Positions 46,931-58,917 of a DNA stretch of 64,000 nt are shown here, piece after piece. Numbering within the stretch: the first letter of the stretch is position 1; each line of letters begins with the position of its first letter. The translations under genes and the position numbers were made by a program. The stretch is from Pohlia nutans (lineage: Eukaryota > Streptophyta > Bryopsida > Bryales > Mniaceae). The notes beneath the pieces were generated by a model that saw only the letters and a list, made by a program, of their open reading frames with translations, had not been told where the DNA came from and searched no databases. The stretch spans positions 15,428,336-15,492,335 of the forward strand of contig CM040091.1 of assembly GCA_022496805.1 (NCBI GenBank). Direction: 5' to 3'.

Positions 46931-49110
46931 GAGTTGGTGGTTTCAAAACATTCCATTGTCCAAGAATTTTTGTATTTTTTAGGTTCCATAAAGATATGTG
47001 AAAAATGAGTCATCCCAAAATCCTCGTTTTCAGAGACAAAAAATAGACATTGTGCCCTCTCTAATTGTAAGTTCTACAGAGTGTGCATATTTTCTCGCAT
47101 ATTTTCATACTTTCTTACATTTAGATTGGTATTTCATTTGAAGAAATTTATGAAAAAATTATATTAAATACATCAATGAAAATAAACCTTACTTGGATAA
47201 TAAAAAACTTGCAATTCTATTTATAATTTGTATATAATTGGAATAGAGAAGTAATGTTAGTTTGCCTTGCATTCCTCATTCTAAATTCTAAACACTTCTT
47301 TTCTAATGCCATTAGTTTGAGAATCAAGTCATGTACATTGTTAGAGTGTTGCTCCAAGTACCTCAATAGAGTATTGCTCCAATACATCATGTACATCATT
47401 AGAGTGTTGCTCCTAAAGGACCATGGATTCCTCTTGTTTTTTAGCATTATTTCTCCTTTTCCCATTCATTTTCTTGTGCTATTTTTTTGATCTTGATAGC
47501 TAATAATAGTTTGAACTTTACTAAAAAAAATAAAGAATTTTTTTTACCAATTTAATAAAAAAATTCATATCTCCAAATTCCAAAGACGGTAAAAAAAAGG
47601 TCAAAAAATATTGTCATTTCATCTTTTCACTTCAAACGCAATAAACTTGTAATTTATACAATCAAATTCTATGAAAATTTTACTATATATTCTTTTGGTA
47701 GTCTAAAGCAAAATCCTGTAGTTAAAAATGCAAAAAAAAAAAACTTTTAAGGTTTATTTTAAGCCCCGCTTGAACTACCCATTCTCCCCCAATAAAACCT
47801 CTTTCTCTCTATGACTTTGACTTACCAAGTCAGAATCAAAATAAATAAATAAAATCCCTATTTTTGTATTAAAAATTTGACATATTGAATTAACATAATT
47901 TTTTTCAAAATATTAAGATAAAAATTGACACTGTGGAAACCTACTCAAACTGAAATGTCTTAGTCAGTATGCGCTCTCATGTAGGAGTTAATAATATCAT
48001 ATCTTGAATGAACATACAAAATATTGACTTACATTCATCCAAATAATTTATATAAGAGGGAAGCTTACAAAAGAATGAGTATGAGACTTTTGTAAATAAC
48101 AAATTTTTTTTGTCTCTAAACTAAGAGTAGAAAAGAATATTGCAATTATGGAGGTATTTCATTTATACGTTACAATTATAGAAGTTACAATTAGACAAAA
48201 CACACTATAGTTTGAGTCTCAACCATCTCAGTGATGTAGTGTACTAGTGTGGTGACCTGTCCAAATGGTTCACGAACCATGGTAAGGCATTTACCATAGT
48301 ATTTAGTGATTTTTCTATATCCCCAATATTGTATTTGATTGATGCGTGATATTTTAGTAGATAATTTAGTGGGCGGTTTGATGTTTTACTGTGAGATTGA
48401 TACTTTGTCTGAATTGTGTAAGTTGGTGGAAATTAGATGGATTAGTTCCGGCTTTTGCATATTATGTTGGGATTTGACTTTTACTATGTGAAATGTTATA
48501 TGGTTATTTCCGATGATGATTAAAATGACCAATTGATTGATGGTAGAAATTAAAGTAATAGATATTATTTGAGTAAATTTAGAATAGACCTAGAGTTGTT
48601 TAAAATTAGAGTTAGGATTAATAGGAAGTTAGTCTAAGAGAAGGATGTTGAATGAAACTTGTGAAGAAGGTTCCAAGTGGTTCGTTCAAACCATTAAGAT
48701 TAGTGTTTGGGAAGGCTTCTCTCTCTTAGTGTGTGGGTGTGCCGTGATCTCTTCTTCCTAGTTCATTCACATAGTTGTAGGCAGATTTTTCTTAAGTGTA
48801 GATTCTAGAACGTAATTAGGTAGGTGTTGAACACTGATCAGAGGCCTTGTAGCCTGACGAAGTCACTCTCAAAAATTCATTTGGAATAACTATGAGAGAA
48901 CAAAAATAAGGTTTCTTTTATTCATTTGTGATAAAATCTATAAAATTTTAGAAGTAATATAAGATGTTTTAAAACCAATTTAAGTATATTTTGTAAATAT
49001 TCTTGGAATATACCATGAATATATCCTAAATATACTATAAATAATATATTGTTACAATTATTCTATAGCCCTACTTGAAATACTCTATGTTCGCTTATGT
49101 TTCCCAAAAT
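46931..49110. other. AT-rich intergenic DNA
   Basis: No gene or delimited element. A direct repeat around TAGAGTGTTGCTCC occurs at 47341-47412. Low-complexity A/T runs dominate. Confidence 0.45.
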
Positions 49111-49129
49111 TCACATTAAGTGACTTCCT

Positions 49130-49310
49130 CGAGGCTTGTAGATTGCCTCAAAGAGGTCAGTTCCAAATATTAGATAGATAGATAGAAACACTAACCCAAA
49201 GAAATGGGCCGGCGTGAATAAAGTGTCTGTTCGTAAAGTCAATGACCCGATGCCCATCGGACAAAGGCCATTGGGGCGAGAGAGGCTCGAACTCTCTTCC
49301 AAATATTACA
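49130..49310 (-). mobile_element. SINE-like element with box B and TATC tail
   Basis: Read on the minus strand: GGAAGAGAGTTCGAGCCTCT carries a box B-like AGTTCGAGCCT, then GATGGGCATCGGGTCATTGA, then AGACACTTTATTCACGCCGG. It ends in a (TATC)n tail (49172-49188). This is the most complete member of the group that includes 46040-46160. Confidence 0.5.
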
Positions 49311-50129
49311 TAACATTGTGCGAACAAGTAATTTTCAACCCCCTATATACTTTTTTATAAAGTTTGATTTAACTCCAAACTTTTAAGTGTGGTCATATAT
49401 TCATTATTATTATTATTATTATTTATAAATATCTTAATTCAATTAAATTCAAAATCAAATCTAAAAACACAAGAATTAGCTACATAGTGTATTCATTTAC
49501 TTCAAAGATTTGTAAGTAATTAATTTGAATAAAAAAAATCCCCAAAAACTCACAATATAAACTTTCAACATAAAGAAACATCTTATAAAATTTTCAAGTT
49601 GTTTGTTTGATTGATCTTCTCAACCGCTTAAGTAGTGCACATTTCATTAAAACTAAACTATCCGATTGAAAAAGTGATGGGAAGTGCTCTCCTTCTCAAT
49701 AGACAGAAATCCTGCCATTTTGATTGAACGGTAACTCAAAACTAACTTGATTTCTATTTTCAATATGTTTGTACCAAATTTGAAGGATTTGTGATTCTTT
49801 ATGTGATATGCTTGGCGTAAATTAGTGTTTTCAATTGCACATAAAAAATAAATCTAAATCGTGTGGTTTGTGGGTTTTATATTCGATCAGAAGACTCAAG
49901 TACTTGAAGACCACAATTTGAATTGAAGATTTTTCATTTGAATTTATTTTTCCTCTCAATGACACGTCATGTGACATGTTCAAGTGAATTCTGATTACAT
50001 TCTAGCAGCATGTCCAAGTTCCTTTTAACATTGTGTTCAAAAATTGATAATTTTTGGAAAACCTGTCCACATGAAATGTTTTTTAAGGCGTGTCCCAAGA
50101 CTAGTCAGGTACCTTGTGAATAATCACCA
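49311..50129. other. Intergenic with CACTA-like fragment
   Basis: No gene. (ATT)n at about 49399-49421. A fragment of the 24280-24783 element lies at 49637-49720 (GATTGAAAAAGTGATGGGAA). Confidence 0.5.
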
Positions 50130-50740
50130 TTGATGGATCCTTCACACCAAGAAGCTATTGCACTTGAATTGCGTCCCTTGAATGCAAAAAGGTGAATTTT
50201 GAAAATAAAATACAATTCGAATATGTATCAGAGCCTTGTCTCTTCTTGCTTTTGGCTAACGCATGTATGTTGGTGAAGATGCAACATTCCTGCGGCATCC
50301 AAGATGTGGTGCAACAACTTCTTGTATGCGTTAGGCCATTGTTTTTAAACCAATGCACACTGTAGCAAGGATGCAGATATTCCTTCAAAGTTATCCGACG
50401 CAAGTGTGCGTGCGGCAGGGTTGGTCTATGTCATGGCCTATCCACACCAAGAAGCTCTAGCACTTGCGTTGCGTTTTCTGGAATTCTGCAAGGTAAATTT
50501 CAAAAATTACAGTTTACAATTCCTTGGGGTGTCAAAGCCTTGTCTCTTCCTGCTTTTGGCAAACGCATGTGCGTTGGTAGAGCGCAATTTTTTTGCAGCA
50601 CCCTTGGAAAATAAATTGGAGCAGCTTCTAGCGTGTGTCAGGTTAAAAAATAATAATAATTCAAGGAGCACACTGTGGCTACTGGTCAAAAACTTACTTG
50701 ATGAACGCAGATTCTCACCCGCATTCGCGTTGGGTGCTTA
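50130..50740 (+). repeat. 300-bp tandem duplication
   Basis: CACACCAAGAAGCT recurs at an offset of 300 bp, and the two units align along their length, for example CAAAGCCTTGTCTCTTCCTG and the later AACGCATGTGCGTTGGT. The 111-codon ORF in the second unit is interrupted in the first, and I do not take it as a gene. Confidence 0.8.
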
Positions 50741-50796
50741 GTGTGAATGGATCATGACTACCAGCATTAGTCATTGTGTTCCATTGTGAGGCCAAC

Positions 50797-51212
50797 TAAA
50801 GTGGTTACTCCATTCCCAACTGACACCTTAAACCAACATCTAGCCAAGGGTATTTTCCACAATCAATGCAGCAATGATGTTGGTTGTAGCATGAGTTACT
50901 GTTGGTAATGGGTTCTGCCTTGTTGGTTTTAGTATATGTAAGTGTGGTTATGGATTCGTCGTTGATGGTTTAAGCATCTTTAGTGTGTGCAATACAAATC
51001 TTCTTTGGACAGAAAAAACTCTACCTATGTGACGTGAATGGGATGTGTCATACTTCAACTTTGAAAATTTATAACTAATTCATTCTTCATCCAAAAATTA
51101 TGTTTCGGGAATCTATTTCTTCTTGAGTAATTCTAAAAACTAATAATACTAAATAATATCAATGTCTTGTATCCGTATTTCTTATTCAGTTGGGAATAGC
51201 GTAACCACTTTA
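50797..51212. mobile_element. MITE, AAGGTGGTTACCCC family (copy 3)
   Basis: CTAAAGTGGTTACTCCATTC at the left faces the complement of CTAAAGTGGTTACGCTATTC at the right, flanked by TA. The body matches the copy at 18926-19293. Confidence 0.8.
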
Positions 51213-51516
51213 GAGCATGGCCACCCATGCCCTCAGAGAGTCTCTCACACTCTAGAAGTAGATGAAAAGTTTCAACGGTCCTTTCAAAATACCTCTTGAC
51301 TCTGGATTCTAGCATATTAGAATTTGGACCTTCAAATCACTATTTAGCTGACTATATTCTCCCATTCTACTTGTGATTGGTCCATTGATTATTTGATGCG
51401 CACTTATGATATGTAAAGGGCGTGCAAGGGTGGGGGAGTGTGACTGCAAGGGCCCTTCAAATGTAGATGAATAATTTGAGAGATTCATCCTAGCGTGCAC
51501 GGGTGGGAATGCTTTT
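51213..51516. mobile_element. MITE, AGAGCATTCCCACC family (copy 2)
   Basis: The left end (GAGCATGGCCACCCATGC) abuts the right end of the previous MITE. The right end is the complement of AAAAGCATTCCCACCCGTGC. The body is homologous to 26184-26496. Confidence 0.7.
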
Positions 51517-52906
51517 ACAACAAAGAGAGATTCCCTTTACAATCAGATAACATATAAATTATTTTACAAAAAAATCATGCTGTTCAGTTTGTCTCCACAG
51601 AAACCACTCACTCAACCTTTTTAAAACTGGCTAAACTTCGAAGTAATTCACCATCCAATGACATGCTTCGATTTCCTCACTAGTAAAAGTAGGGTAAAAA
51701 TAGCCTTTAATAGCCAGATTGCTACTGTTTGCCAGGGTAGGGTGCCAGTACTTCCTAGTTAGCAGTCATAGTGTAGCCAAATCAGATTCGTCAGATCATA
51801 TCTGTTCGATACCCACTCTGAATTGGTAGCCAGTAATTCATTGATCCTGGTCGTCGAAGTTGGATGTTATCGCCAACACTCTCTGTCATGTGTGCGGTTG
51901 TAGCCAAACTCAGTTGTACTTCACTGTCTCTTCGCCAGTACGAAACCCCAAAGCCGGGAGGCCTATCGCCATGATACTTTTGTACTAAGGATTGATCTGG
52001 AGCCAGTAATCTTCATGCAGCAAGGGAGATGTATCCTAACTTCTCCGTAGTTCATATTTTATATTTTCTATCGTCCTCGACATGAAGCGGTGGAGTTCTT
52101 TACTTCTTTTGAACTTTCGCGCCAAAGATATGTCATGGTCATTTGACCTCCACTTCCCCCAAAGTATCCAGATCAAAGCAAAGGACAAAGAATATCACAG
52201 TAGTGCAAAGCAAAATCGAGAAGATCGATTGCAAAATCTAGGTTGAGTTTGATGGCGCATGCTGGATTGAGTCATGGACTCTTGCAAATCGAGAGGGAAA
52301 AAGAAACATCTACAGTGTCACCTCTGAACTATCAAAGTATATATCGAGGTAGTATAGAATTGAAGACAGAACTGAATCCAAGAACTTTATGCTCCATGAA
52401 TCGTTCGCAAGCGGAAGTCTATGTCGTTCAGTTAGTTTGTGTTGGGATGTGCTTTAATTTTGGTATAGGGGAAATTTAGAAGCTGCGGGAGTACTCTGAC
52501 AATCTCAACTTCTCATGCAAGTGAATACTGAAGCGCATGAATATGTGAAGGATTGCAGCGACTGGAAGAACTCAAAATATTGCGACAACTAGTGTACAGG
52601 TGAAAACACCATACTTTTGTATTTTAGGAATGTATAGTTGACTTAGATCGACACCAAATCTTAGATGCATCTGACATGAGCATTATCATTAATCTTAGAC
52701 TAACATGCACTTTGTGTTCTTCAGAATCAGATAATTTTATTCAACTTGTAGTTGCAGTTTTTTCATTCGAACATCATCTTATCCATTTTCTTGTCTGGCT
52801 GTCTACAATCCACAAGGAGTGTCTCATGATTTTTTAGTAGTTTTGAGGAGGTACTATATGGACTTCTTTACATTTTCGAATGTTTGTATGTACTGCCAGG
52901 GTCAAG

Positions 52907-55258
52907 ATGGGAGAATCTATTCATAGTGGAGGGACTCGAGGGAGTGGTAGCGGCAGTGCAGGAAGTGTGAGCGGTGGCGCAGGTGGAAGCACTGCTGGAG
53001 GCCCCATGATCGGGAGCGCTGGTGGTGAAGCCAGTGACGATGGATACAATGCTAGCCTCGAGGAGGCAGTGGCTGAAAGCAAAGACTTTGTTATCATCCC
53101 TACCCAAGCTAGAGGAGAGCCTAAAACTGAAAAAGGGAAGGAAGTGGCAACTTCGAGGCCAACGACCCGCACAGGATCGCTTCTGCACTACTTCAATAGC
53201 AGTCGTAATTCTTTGAACATTAGGCCACTTGACACGGTTCCAGTGGCGGTTACGCCCCCAACTTCACAGCGCTTGTCTCAGACGATGGCCGACCTTTTCA
53301 GGCGAAGGCAAGAACGAAGGCCAAGACTGAGAGAAGTACCACTGCGGATTGGCTCCCCCAGGCGAGATGAAGGTGGCTCTCCAACTCGCATACCACGACT
53401 CCCTGGTCATACTAGCCGCAAAGGCAAAGAACAAATGCCGGAGACTTCGAAGTCCAGAGCGAAAGGAAAAGAGAACGTACCTGAAGACTTGTCAGTTCAC
53501 GTACCAATTCCCATGGACGTTGATATCGCTGAAGGTGCTCAAATATTTGTAAACTGTTCTGATGAAGAAACGTTGATTGTTGTTAGTGGAGATGATACAA
53601 ATGAGTTGCAGGAAGGAGAGGCCGAGGTGACGCCGGTACCGAATCCTGTTCTTCGGCGTCGACAATACGAGGCCTCCAAACGCTTTCAAGACACTTGGCC
53701 AGCCAAGTTGCCATGGGCCGAGATGGTAGTTAAAGGTGACGGCCAGATCTGCCAGGTCAAATGCCTCATTTGCTCGGCCATACAACGTCGCATTAAACTC
53801 CTACTCCCAAAATGGGATACACTCACAAAGCATGCAGGCCGCCGAAGAGCAGACCGTGACATACCAAGCGTGGCCAAAAGTGGAGAATACTACTATTCTC
53901 GAAATTGCGCACATGCTAAAAATGCGATACTATATGCGTCTCAAGGGCCCCAGACAGTTGCTGAGATGACACGGAACGATGCTGGAGAGCGCTCTCGAAA
54001 GCGTGTCCAGTTCTCAACTGTATTCCACATACTCGCAGAAGGTCGGCCGATGGTTGAATACGAGTCTTTAAACTCACTTTTCAGCTTCTTGCAGGTCCGC
54101 CATCTTCCGAAGAAACACTGGTCCGACAACTCTGGTTGGGCGATGGCTGCAGTGTTGTATAGTTTGGTAAAGACAAAACTGGCGGAGACTCTAGCAAACA
54201 CACAGTTCTTTGCGATTACATGCGATGAAGCCACGAGCGTTGACAACCAATCATGGCTCAGTATACACATCTACACTATGAAGGATTGGGTTCGACAGCC
54301 GTACCTTTTAGCGTTGAAATGCTGCGTTGATGGAGGATCGGCAAACAACATGAGGGAGGCGATTGTGAACGCTATGAGAATCGAGGGTGCATTATCACGC
54401 AAAGATATTGCTGAGAAGCTCGTCTCTTTTGGCGCCGATGGCGTCAGCGTCTTCCAGGGACCGAGAACTGGTGTCACTCGGCAGTTGAAAGACAACCATG
54501 CTCCTTGGATGGATGGCAATCACTGCATGTCACATCGCTTTCAGCTTGCCATTGCTACATTGTCAAGGATGGCAGTGGTTTCAGGCGTTGAAGATACTCT
54601 CGGTAGCCTGTACAACTACTTCAGCCACTCACACAAGCGTCACAATGAATTTGTAAAGCTGGCGACTATGATGAATCGAAGTCATGACAAAATTTTGCGA
54701 CAAGTGAAAACACGGTGGATAAGTATGCTGAAGCCGGCAAAGAGGGTGCTTGCACAGTATGACACTTTACTATACAAGATGCATCTCGACGCACCTACTG
54801 TAAAAGCAGCGGGATCCAATCTTGATATGCTTTGCGATGTTGAGACATTGCTAGGCTTAAGCTGTTTGTTGCCGTTGCTAGAGACTCTGAATGGCATCAT
54901 CAAGTTCTCTCAGGGACGTAATATCTTTGTTTGTGACTTTGTTGGAGCTATACGTGCATGCCAGACATAGTTGTTCCAAGATTATTGTGATCCTAATTTG
55001 GCATTCACTAGCCTTGCTTTTTCTGAGTTCAAAGCCCTAGTTGGATTCACCCATGGCAAGCTCCAGTTCGAAGTGAAGGAAGATTTGAACACTTGTGTTG
55101 GACAACTTGCCTTTGTTGTTGGTGGTGCACACATCTGGGCAAAGTATAGGTCCAAGATCACTGGGGCATACGAATTTGTAAGTGAGGCGAAGTGGACTGA
55201 GATTGTGAATGAAGTGAAGGCGGCATGCAAAAGTAAGCTTCTAACTCTTTTCTATTGA
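52907..55258 (+). pseudogene. hAT-like transposase with one in-frame stop, left-arm copy
   Basis: Starts at MGESIHSGG, just after a splice-acceptor-like CTGCCAG; an ATG 9 codons upstream lies within that acceptor. Numbering from the upstream ATG: a low-complexity, basic N-terminus; a BED-like zinc finger near 290-325 (C291, C295/C298, then LTKHAGRRR); and an RNase H-like core with FFAITCDEATS (D449), SFGADGVSVFQG (D520), MDGNHCMSHRFQLAI and KTRWISM (W613). This matches the ZNF862/KIAA1586-like branch of hAT transposases. A TAG at 54968-54970 breaks the frame after RACQT, yet the same frame stays open for 95 more codons. It ends near a possible donor (AAA|GTAAGC), and the C-terminal dimerisation region is absent. 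It is either recently inactivated or misread; the identical TAG occurs in the other arm. Confidence 0.85.
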
Positions 55259-55387
55259 TTCAGAGATCTTCTTGGTTGACATGCATGTAGCTTACTTCTG
55301 GAACACTCTAGTTTCCTTTTACTTGCATGGCTATTTCCAAGTTTGATATGATTCTACTATGAATAAAAACTTAGAAAGAGTTGAATC

Positions 55388-55786
55388 TCATATGTAACTG
55401 GGGTTGTTCAGCGTCTCCACCGTCACCTTCGTCAGCTTCTTTTCCCACTTCGCCCTCCACGTGTCCACGCGGATCATGGAGAACCCCATGATGGTGATCA
55501 GCACTACGGCGATCAGCGACAGGATGCCCTCCCACAGCGGCTCCGAGCTCTCCCACGCCTCCTTGGCCACCGTGTAGTACAGCGAGATGAAGATGGCCAC
55601 GGCCACCATGGACAGCAGCACGCCCACCACCACCCCCGCCCACACGTGCTTCTTCATGCGCCGCCGGATGGCCGTGTCCTGCACGATGTTGTCGATGAGC
55701 ACCATCATCACGGACAGGATGATGGCGGCCTCCAGCGTCTCCCGGAACAGGATGAAGAACGTCGGCACGCTGAACAACTGCACCAT
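55388..55786 (-). pseudogene. FTR1: FTR1-family iron permease, 3'-truncated fragment, left-arm copy
   Basis: 132 codons on the minus strand. Helix 1 carries FFILFRETLEAAIILSVMM with the iron-binding R-E-x-L-E signature (R15-E19). Helix 2 is about 48-70. An SSEPLWEGILSL motif leads into helix 3 (about 88-105), followed by a basic WRAKWEKKL loop. Fungal Ftr1 proteins are about 350-400 residues with a second REGLE helix; here the frame ends at NNPSYI, so five or so helices, including the second iron motif, are missing. GC content and G/C-ending codons are far higher than in the neighbouring transposase. In yeasts Ftr1 works with a multicopper ferroxidase at the plasma membrane; none is present here. 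The fragment lies tail-to-tail with the transposase. Confidence 0.85.
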
Positions 55787-55905
55787 CGTGACGACTTACT
55801 TCTGCAAATCCTCCACAGACTGCAATAATAAAATTGGGCATGCTTGAGGCAACTACGCAACACTCACTGCAGGCATGCGACGATCAGTCGTCAGTCTGAA
55901 TTCAA

Positions 55906-55918
55906 ATTGGGCATGCAC
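55906..55918. other. 13-bp loop at the palindrome centre
   Basis: ATTGGGCATGCAC separates the two arms. GGGCATGC also occurs 60-70 bp away in each arm (GGGCATGCTTGAGG), so the loop may reflect a microhomology used when the fold-back formed. Confidence 0.9.
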
Positions 55919-56037
55919 TTGAATTCAGACTGACGACTGATCGTCGCATGCCTGCAGTGAGTGTTGCGTAGTTGCCTCAAGCATGCCCAATTTTATTATT
56001 GCAGTCTGTGGAGGATTTGCAGAAGTAAGTCGTCACG

Positions 56038-56436
56038 ATGGTGCAGTTGTTCAGCGTGCCGACGTTCTTCATCCTGTTCCGGGAGACGCTGGAGGCCGCC
56101 ATCATCCTGTCCGTGATGATGGTGCTCATCGACAACATCGTGCAGGACACGGCCATCCGGCGGCGCATGAAGAAGCACGTGTGGGCGGGGGTGGTGGTGG
56201 GCGTGCTGCTGTCCATGGTGGCCGTGGCCATCTTCATCTCGCTGTACTACACGGTGGCCAAGGAGGCGTGGGAGAGCTCGGAGCCGCTGTGGGAGGGCAT
56301 CCTGTCGCTGATCGCCGTAGTGCTGATCACCATCATGGGGTTCTCCATGATCCGCGTGGACACGTGGAGGGCGAAGTGGGAAAAGAAGCTGACGAAGGTG
56401 ACGGTGGAGACGCTGAACAACCCCAGTTACATATGA
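56038..56436 (+). pseudogene. FTR1: FTR1-family iron permease fragment, right-arm copy
   Basis: Identical to the left-arm copy. The ATG follows an acceptor-like TTTTATTATTGCAG by 34 bp, so a 5' UTR intron could once have spanned what is now the palindrome centre. The two fragments are head-to-head, about 250 bp apart. The stop falls in AACCCCAGTTACATATGAG, at the point where GC-rich FTR1 sequence gives way to AT-rich DNA shared with the transposase 3' flank. That is the physical capture or truncation junction. Confidence 0.85.
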
Positions 56437-56565
56437 GATTCAACTCTTTCTAAGTTTTTATTCATAGTAGAATCATATCAAACTTGGAAATAGCCATGCA
56501 AGTAAAAGGAAACTAGAGTGTTCCAGAAGTAAGCTACATGCATGTCAACCAAGAAGATCTCTGAA

Positions 56566-58917
56566 TCAATAGAAAAGAGTTAGAAGCTTACTTTTGCATG
56601 CCGCCTTCACTTCATTCACAATCTCAGTCCACTTCGCCTCACTTACAAATTCGTATGCCCCAGTGATCTTGGACCTATACTTTGCCCAGATGTGTGCACC
56701 ACCAACAACAAAGGCAAGTTGTCCAACACAAGTGTTCAAATCTTCCTTCACTTCGAACTGGAGCTTGCCATGGGTGAATCCAACTAGGGCTTTGAACTCA
56801 GAAAAAGCAAGGCTAGTGAATGCCAAATTAGGATCACAATAATCTTGGAACAACTATGTCTGGCATGCACGTATAGCTCCAACAAAGTCACAAACAAAGA
56901 TATTACGTCCCTGAGAGAACTTGATGATGCCATTCAGAGTCTCTAGCAACGGCAACAAACAGCTTAAGCCTAGCAATGTCTCAACATCGCAAAGCATATC
57001 AAGATTGGATCCCGCTGCTTTTACAGTAGGTGCGTCGAGATGCATCTTGTATAGTAAAGTGTCATACTGTGCAAGCACCCTCTTTGCCGGCTTCAGCATA
57101 CTTATCCACCGTGTTTTCACTTGTCGCAAAATTTTGTCATGACTTCGATTCATCATAGTCGCCAGCTTTACAAATTCATTGTGACGCTTGTGTGAGTGGC
57201 TGAAGTAGTTGTACAGGCTACCGAGAGTATCTTCAACGCCTGAAACCACTGCCATCCTTGACAATGTAGCAATGGCAAGCTGAAAGCGATGTGACATGCA
57301 GTGATTGCCATCCATCCAAGGAGCATGGTTGTCTTTCAACTGCCGAGTGACACCAGTTCTCGGTCCCTGGAAGACGCTGACGCCATCGGCGCCAAAAGAG
57401 ACGAGCTTCTCAGCAATATCTTTGCGTGATAATGCACCCTCGATTCTCATAGCGTTCACAATCGCCTCCCTCATGTTGTTTGCCGATCCTCCATCAACGC
57501 AGCATTTCAACGCTAAAAGGTACGGCTGTCGAACCCAATCCTTCATAGTGTAGATGTGTATACTGAGCCATGATTGGTTGTCAACGCTCGTGGCTTCATC
57601 GCATGTAATCGCAAAGAACTGTGTGTTTGCTAGAGTCTCCGCCAGTTTTGTCTTTACCAAACTATACAACACTGCAGCCATCGCCCAACCAGAGTTGTCG
57701 GACCAGTGTTTCTTCGGAAGATGGCGGACCTGCAAGAAGCTGAAAAGTGAGTTTAAAGACTCGTATTCAACCATCGGCCGACCTTCTGCGAGTATGTGGA
57801 ATACAGTTGAGAACTGGACACGCTTTCGAGAGCGCTCTCCAGCATCGTTCCGTGTCATCTCAGCAACTGTCTGGGGCCCTTGAGACGCATATAGTATCGC
57901 ATTTTTAGCATGTGCGCAATTTCGAGAATAGTAGTATTCTCCACTTTTGGCCACGCTTGGTATGTCACGGTCTGCTCTTCGGCGGCCTGCATGCTTTGTG
58001 AGTGTATCCCATTTTGGGAGTAGGAGTTTAATGCGACGTTGTATGGCCGAGCAAATGAGGCATTTGACCTGGCAGATCTGGCCGTCACCTTTAACTACCA
58101 TCTCGGCCCATGGCAACTTGGCTGGCCAAGTGTCTTGAAAGCGTTTGGAGGCCTCGTATTGTCGACGCCGAAGAACAGGATTCGGTACCGGCGTCACCTC
58201 GGCCTCTCCTTCCTGCAACTCATTTGTATCATCTCCACTAACAACAATCAACGTTTCTTCATCAGAACAGTTTACAAATATTTGAGCACCTTCAGCGATA
58301 TCAACGTCCATGGGAATTGGTACGTGAACTGACAAGTCTTCAGGTACGTTCTCTTTTCCTTTCGCTCTGGACTTCGAAGTCTCCGGCATTTGTTCTTTGC
58401 CTTTGCGGCTAGTATGACCAGGGAGTCGTGGTATGCGAGTTGGAGAGCCACCTTCATCTCGCCTGGGGGAGCCAATCCGCAGTGGTACTTCTCTCAGTCT
58501 TGGCCTTCGTTCTTGCCTTCGCCTGAAAAGGTCGGCCATCGTCTGAGACAAGCGCTGTGAAGTTGGGGGCGTAACCGCCACTGGAACCGTGTCAAGTGGC
58601 CTAATGTTCAAAGAATTACGACTGCTATTGAAGTAGTGCAGAAGCGATCCTGTGCGGGTCGTTGGCCTCGAAGTTGCCACTTCCTTCCCTTTTTCAGTTT
58701 TAGGCTCTCCTCTAGCTTGGGTAGGGATGATAACAAAGTCTTTGCTTTCAGCCACTGCCTCCTCGAGGCTAGCATTGTATCCATCGTCACTGGCTTCACC
58801 ACCAGCGCTCCCGATCATGGGGCCTCCAGCAGTGCTTCCACCTGCGCCACCGCTCACACTTCCTGCACTGCCGCTACCACTCCCTCGAGTCCCTCCACTA
58901 TGAATAGATTCTCCCAT
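56566..58917 (-). pseudogene. hAT-like transposase with one in-frame stop, right-arm copy
   Basis: Mirror copy of 52907-55258 with the same protein, the same amber codon (complement of 56854-56856) and the same 95-codon in-frame continuation. Because both copies share the lesion, the inversion or duplication postdates the stop mutation, or the two arms are one molecule read twice. Confidence 0.85.

Larger units (their letters stand above)
51616..55905 (+). repeat. Palindrome, left arm (4,290 bp)
   Basis: Every position x in this arm pairs with 111824-x in the right arm. I found no mismatch or indel in the parts compared, and all open frames are identical in both arms. The outer limit is sharp: 51616 pairs with 60208 while 51615 does not pair. 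From 51616 to about 52900 it holds non-coding sequence with CAGGGTAGGGTGCCAGTACT at about 51735, which resembles a hAT terminus. Then come the transposase gene and the FTR1 fragment. Confidence 0.95.

Noticed and set aside
50406..50741. 111-codon ORF in the 300-bp tandem repeat
   Set aside because: The sister unit is interrupted, there is no domain, and the strand and frame are not conserved between units.
55371..55841. 156-codon His/Gly/Val-rich ORF overlapping FTR1
   Set aside because: Alternate frame of the GC-rich FTR1 fragment. The FTR1 frame carries transmembrane helices and the R-E-x-L-E motif.
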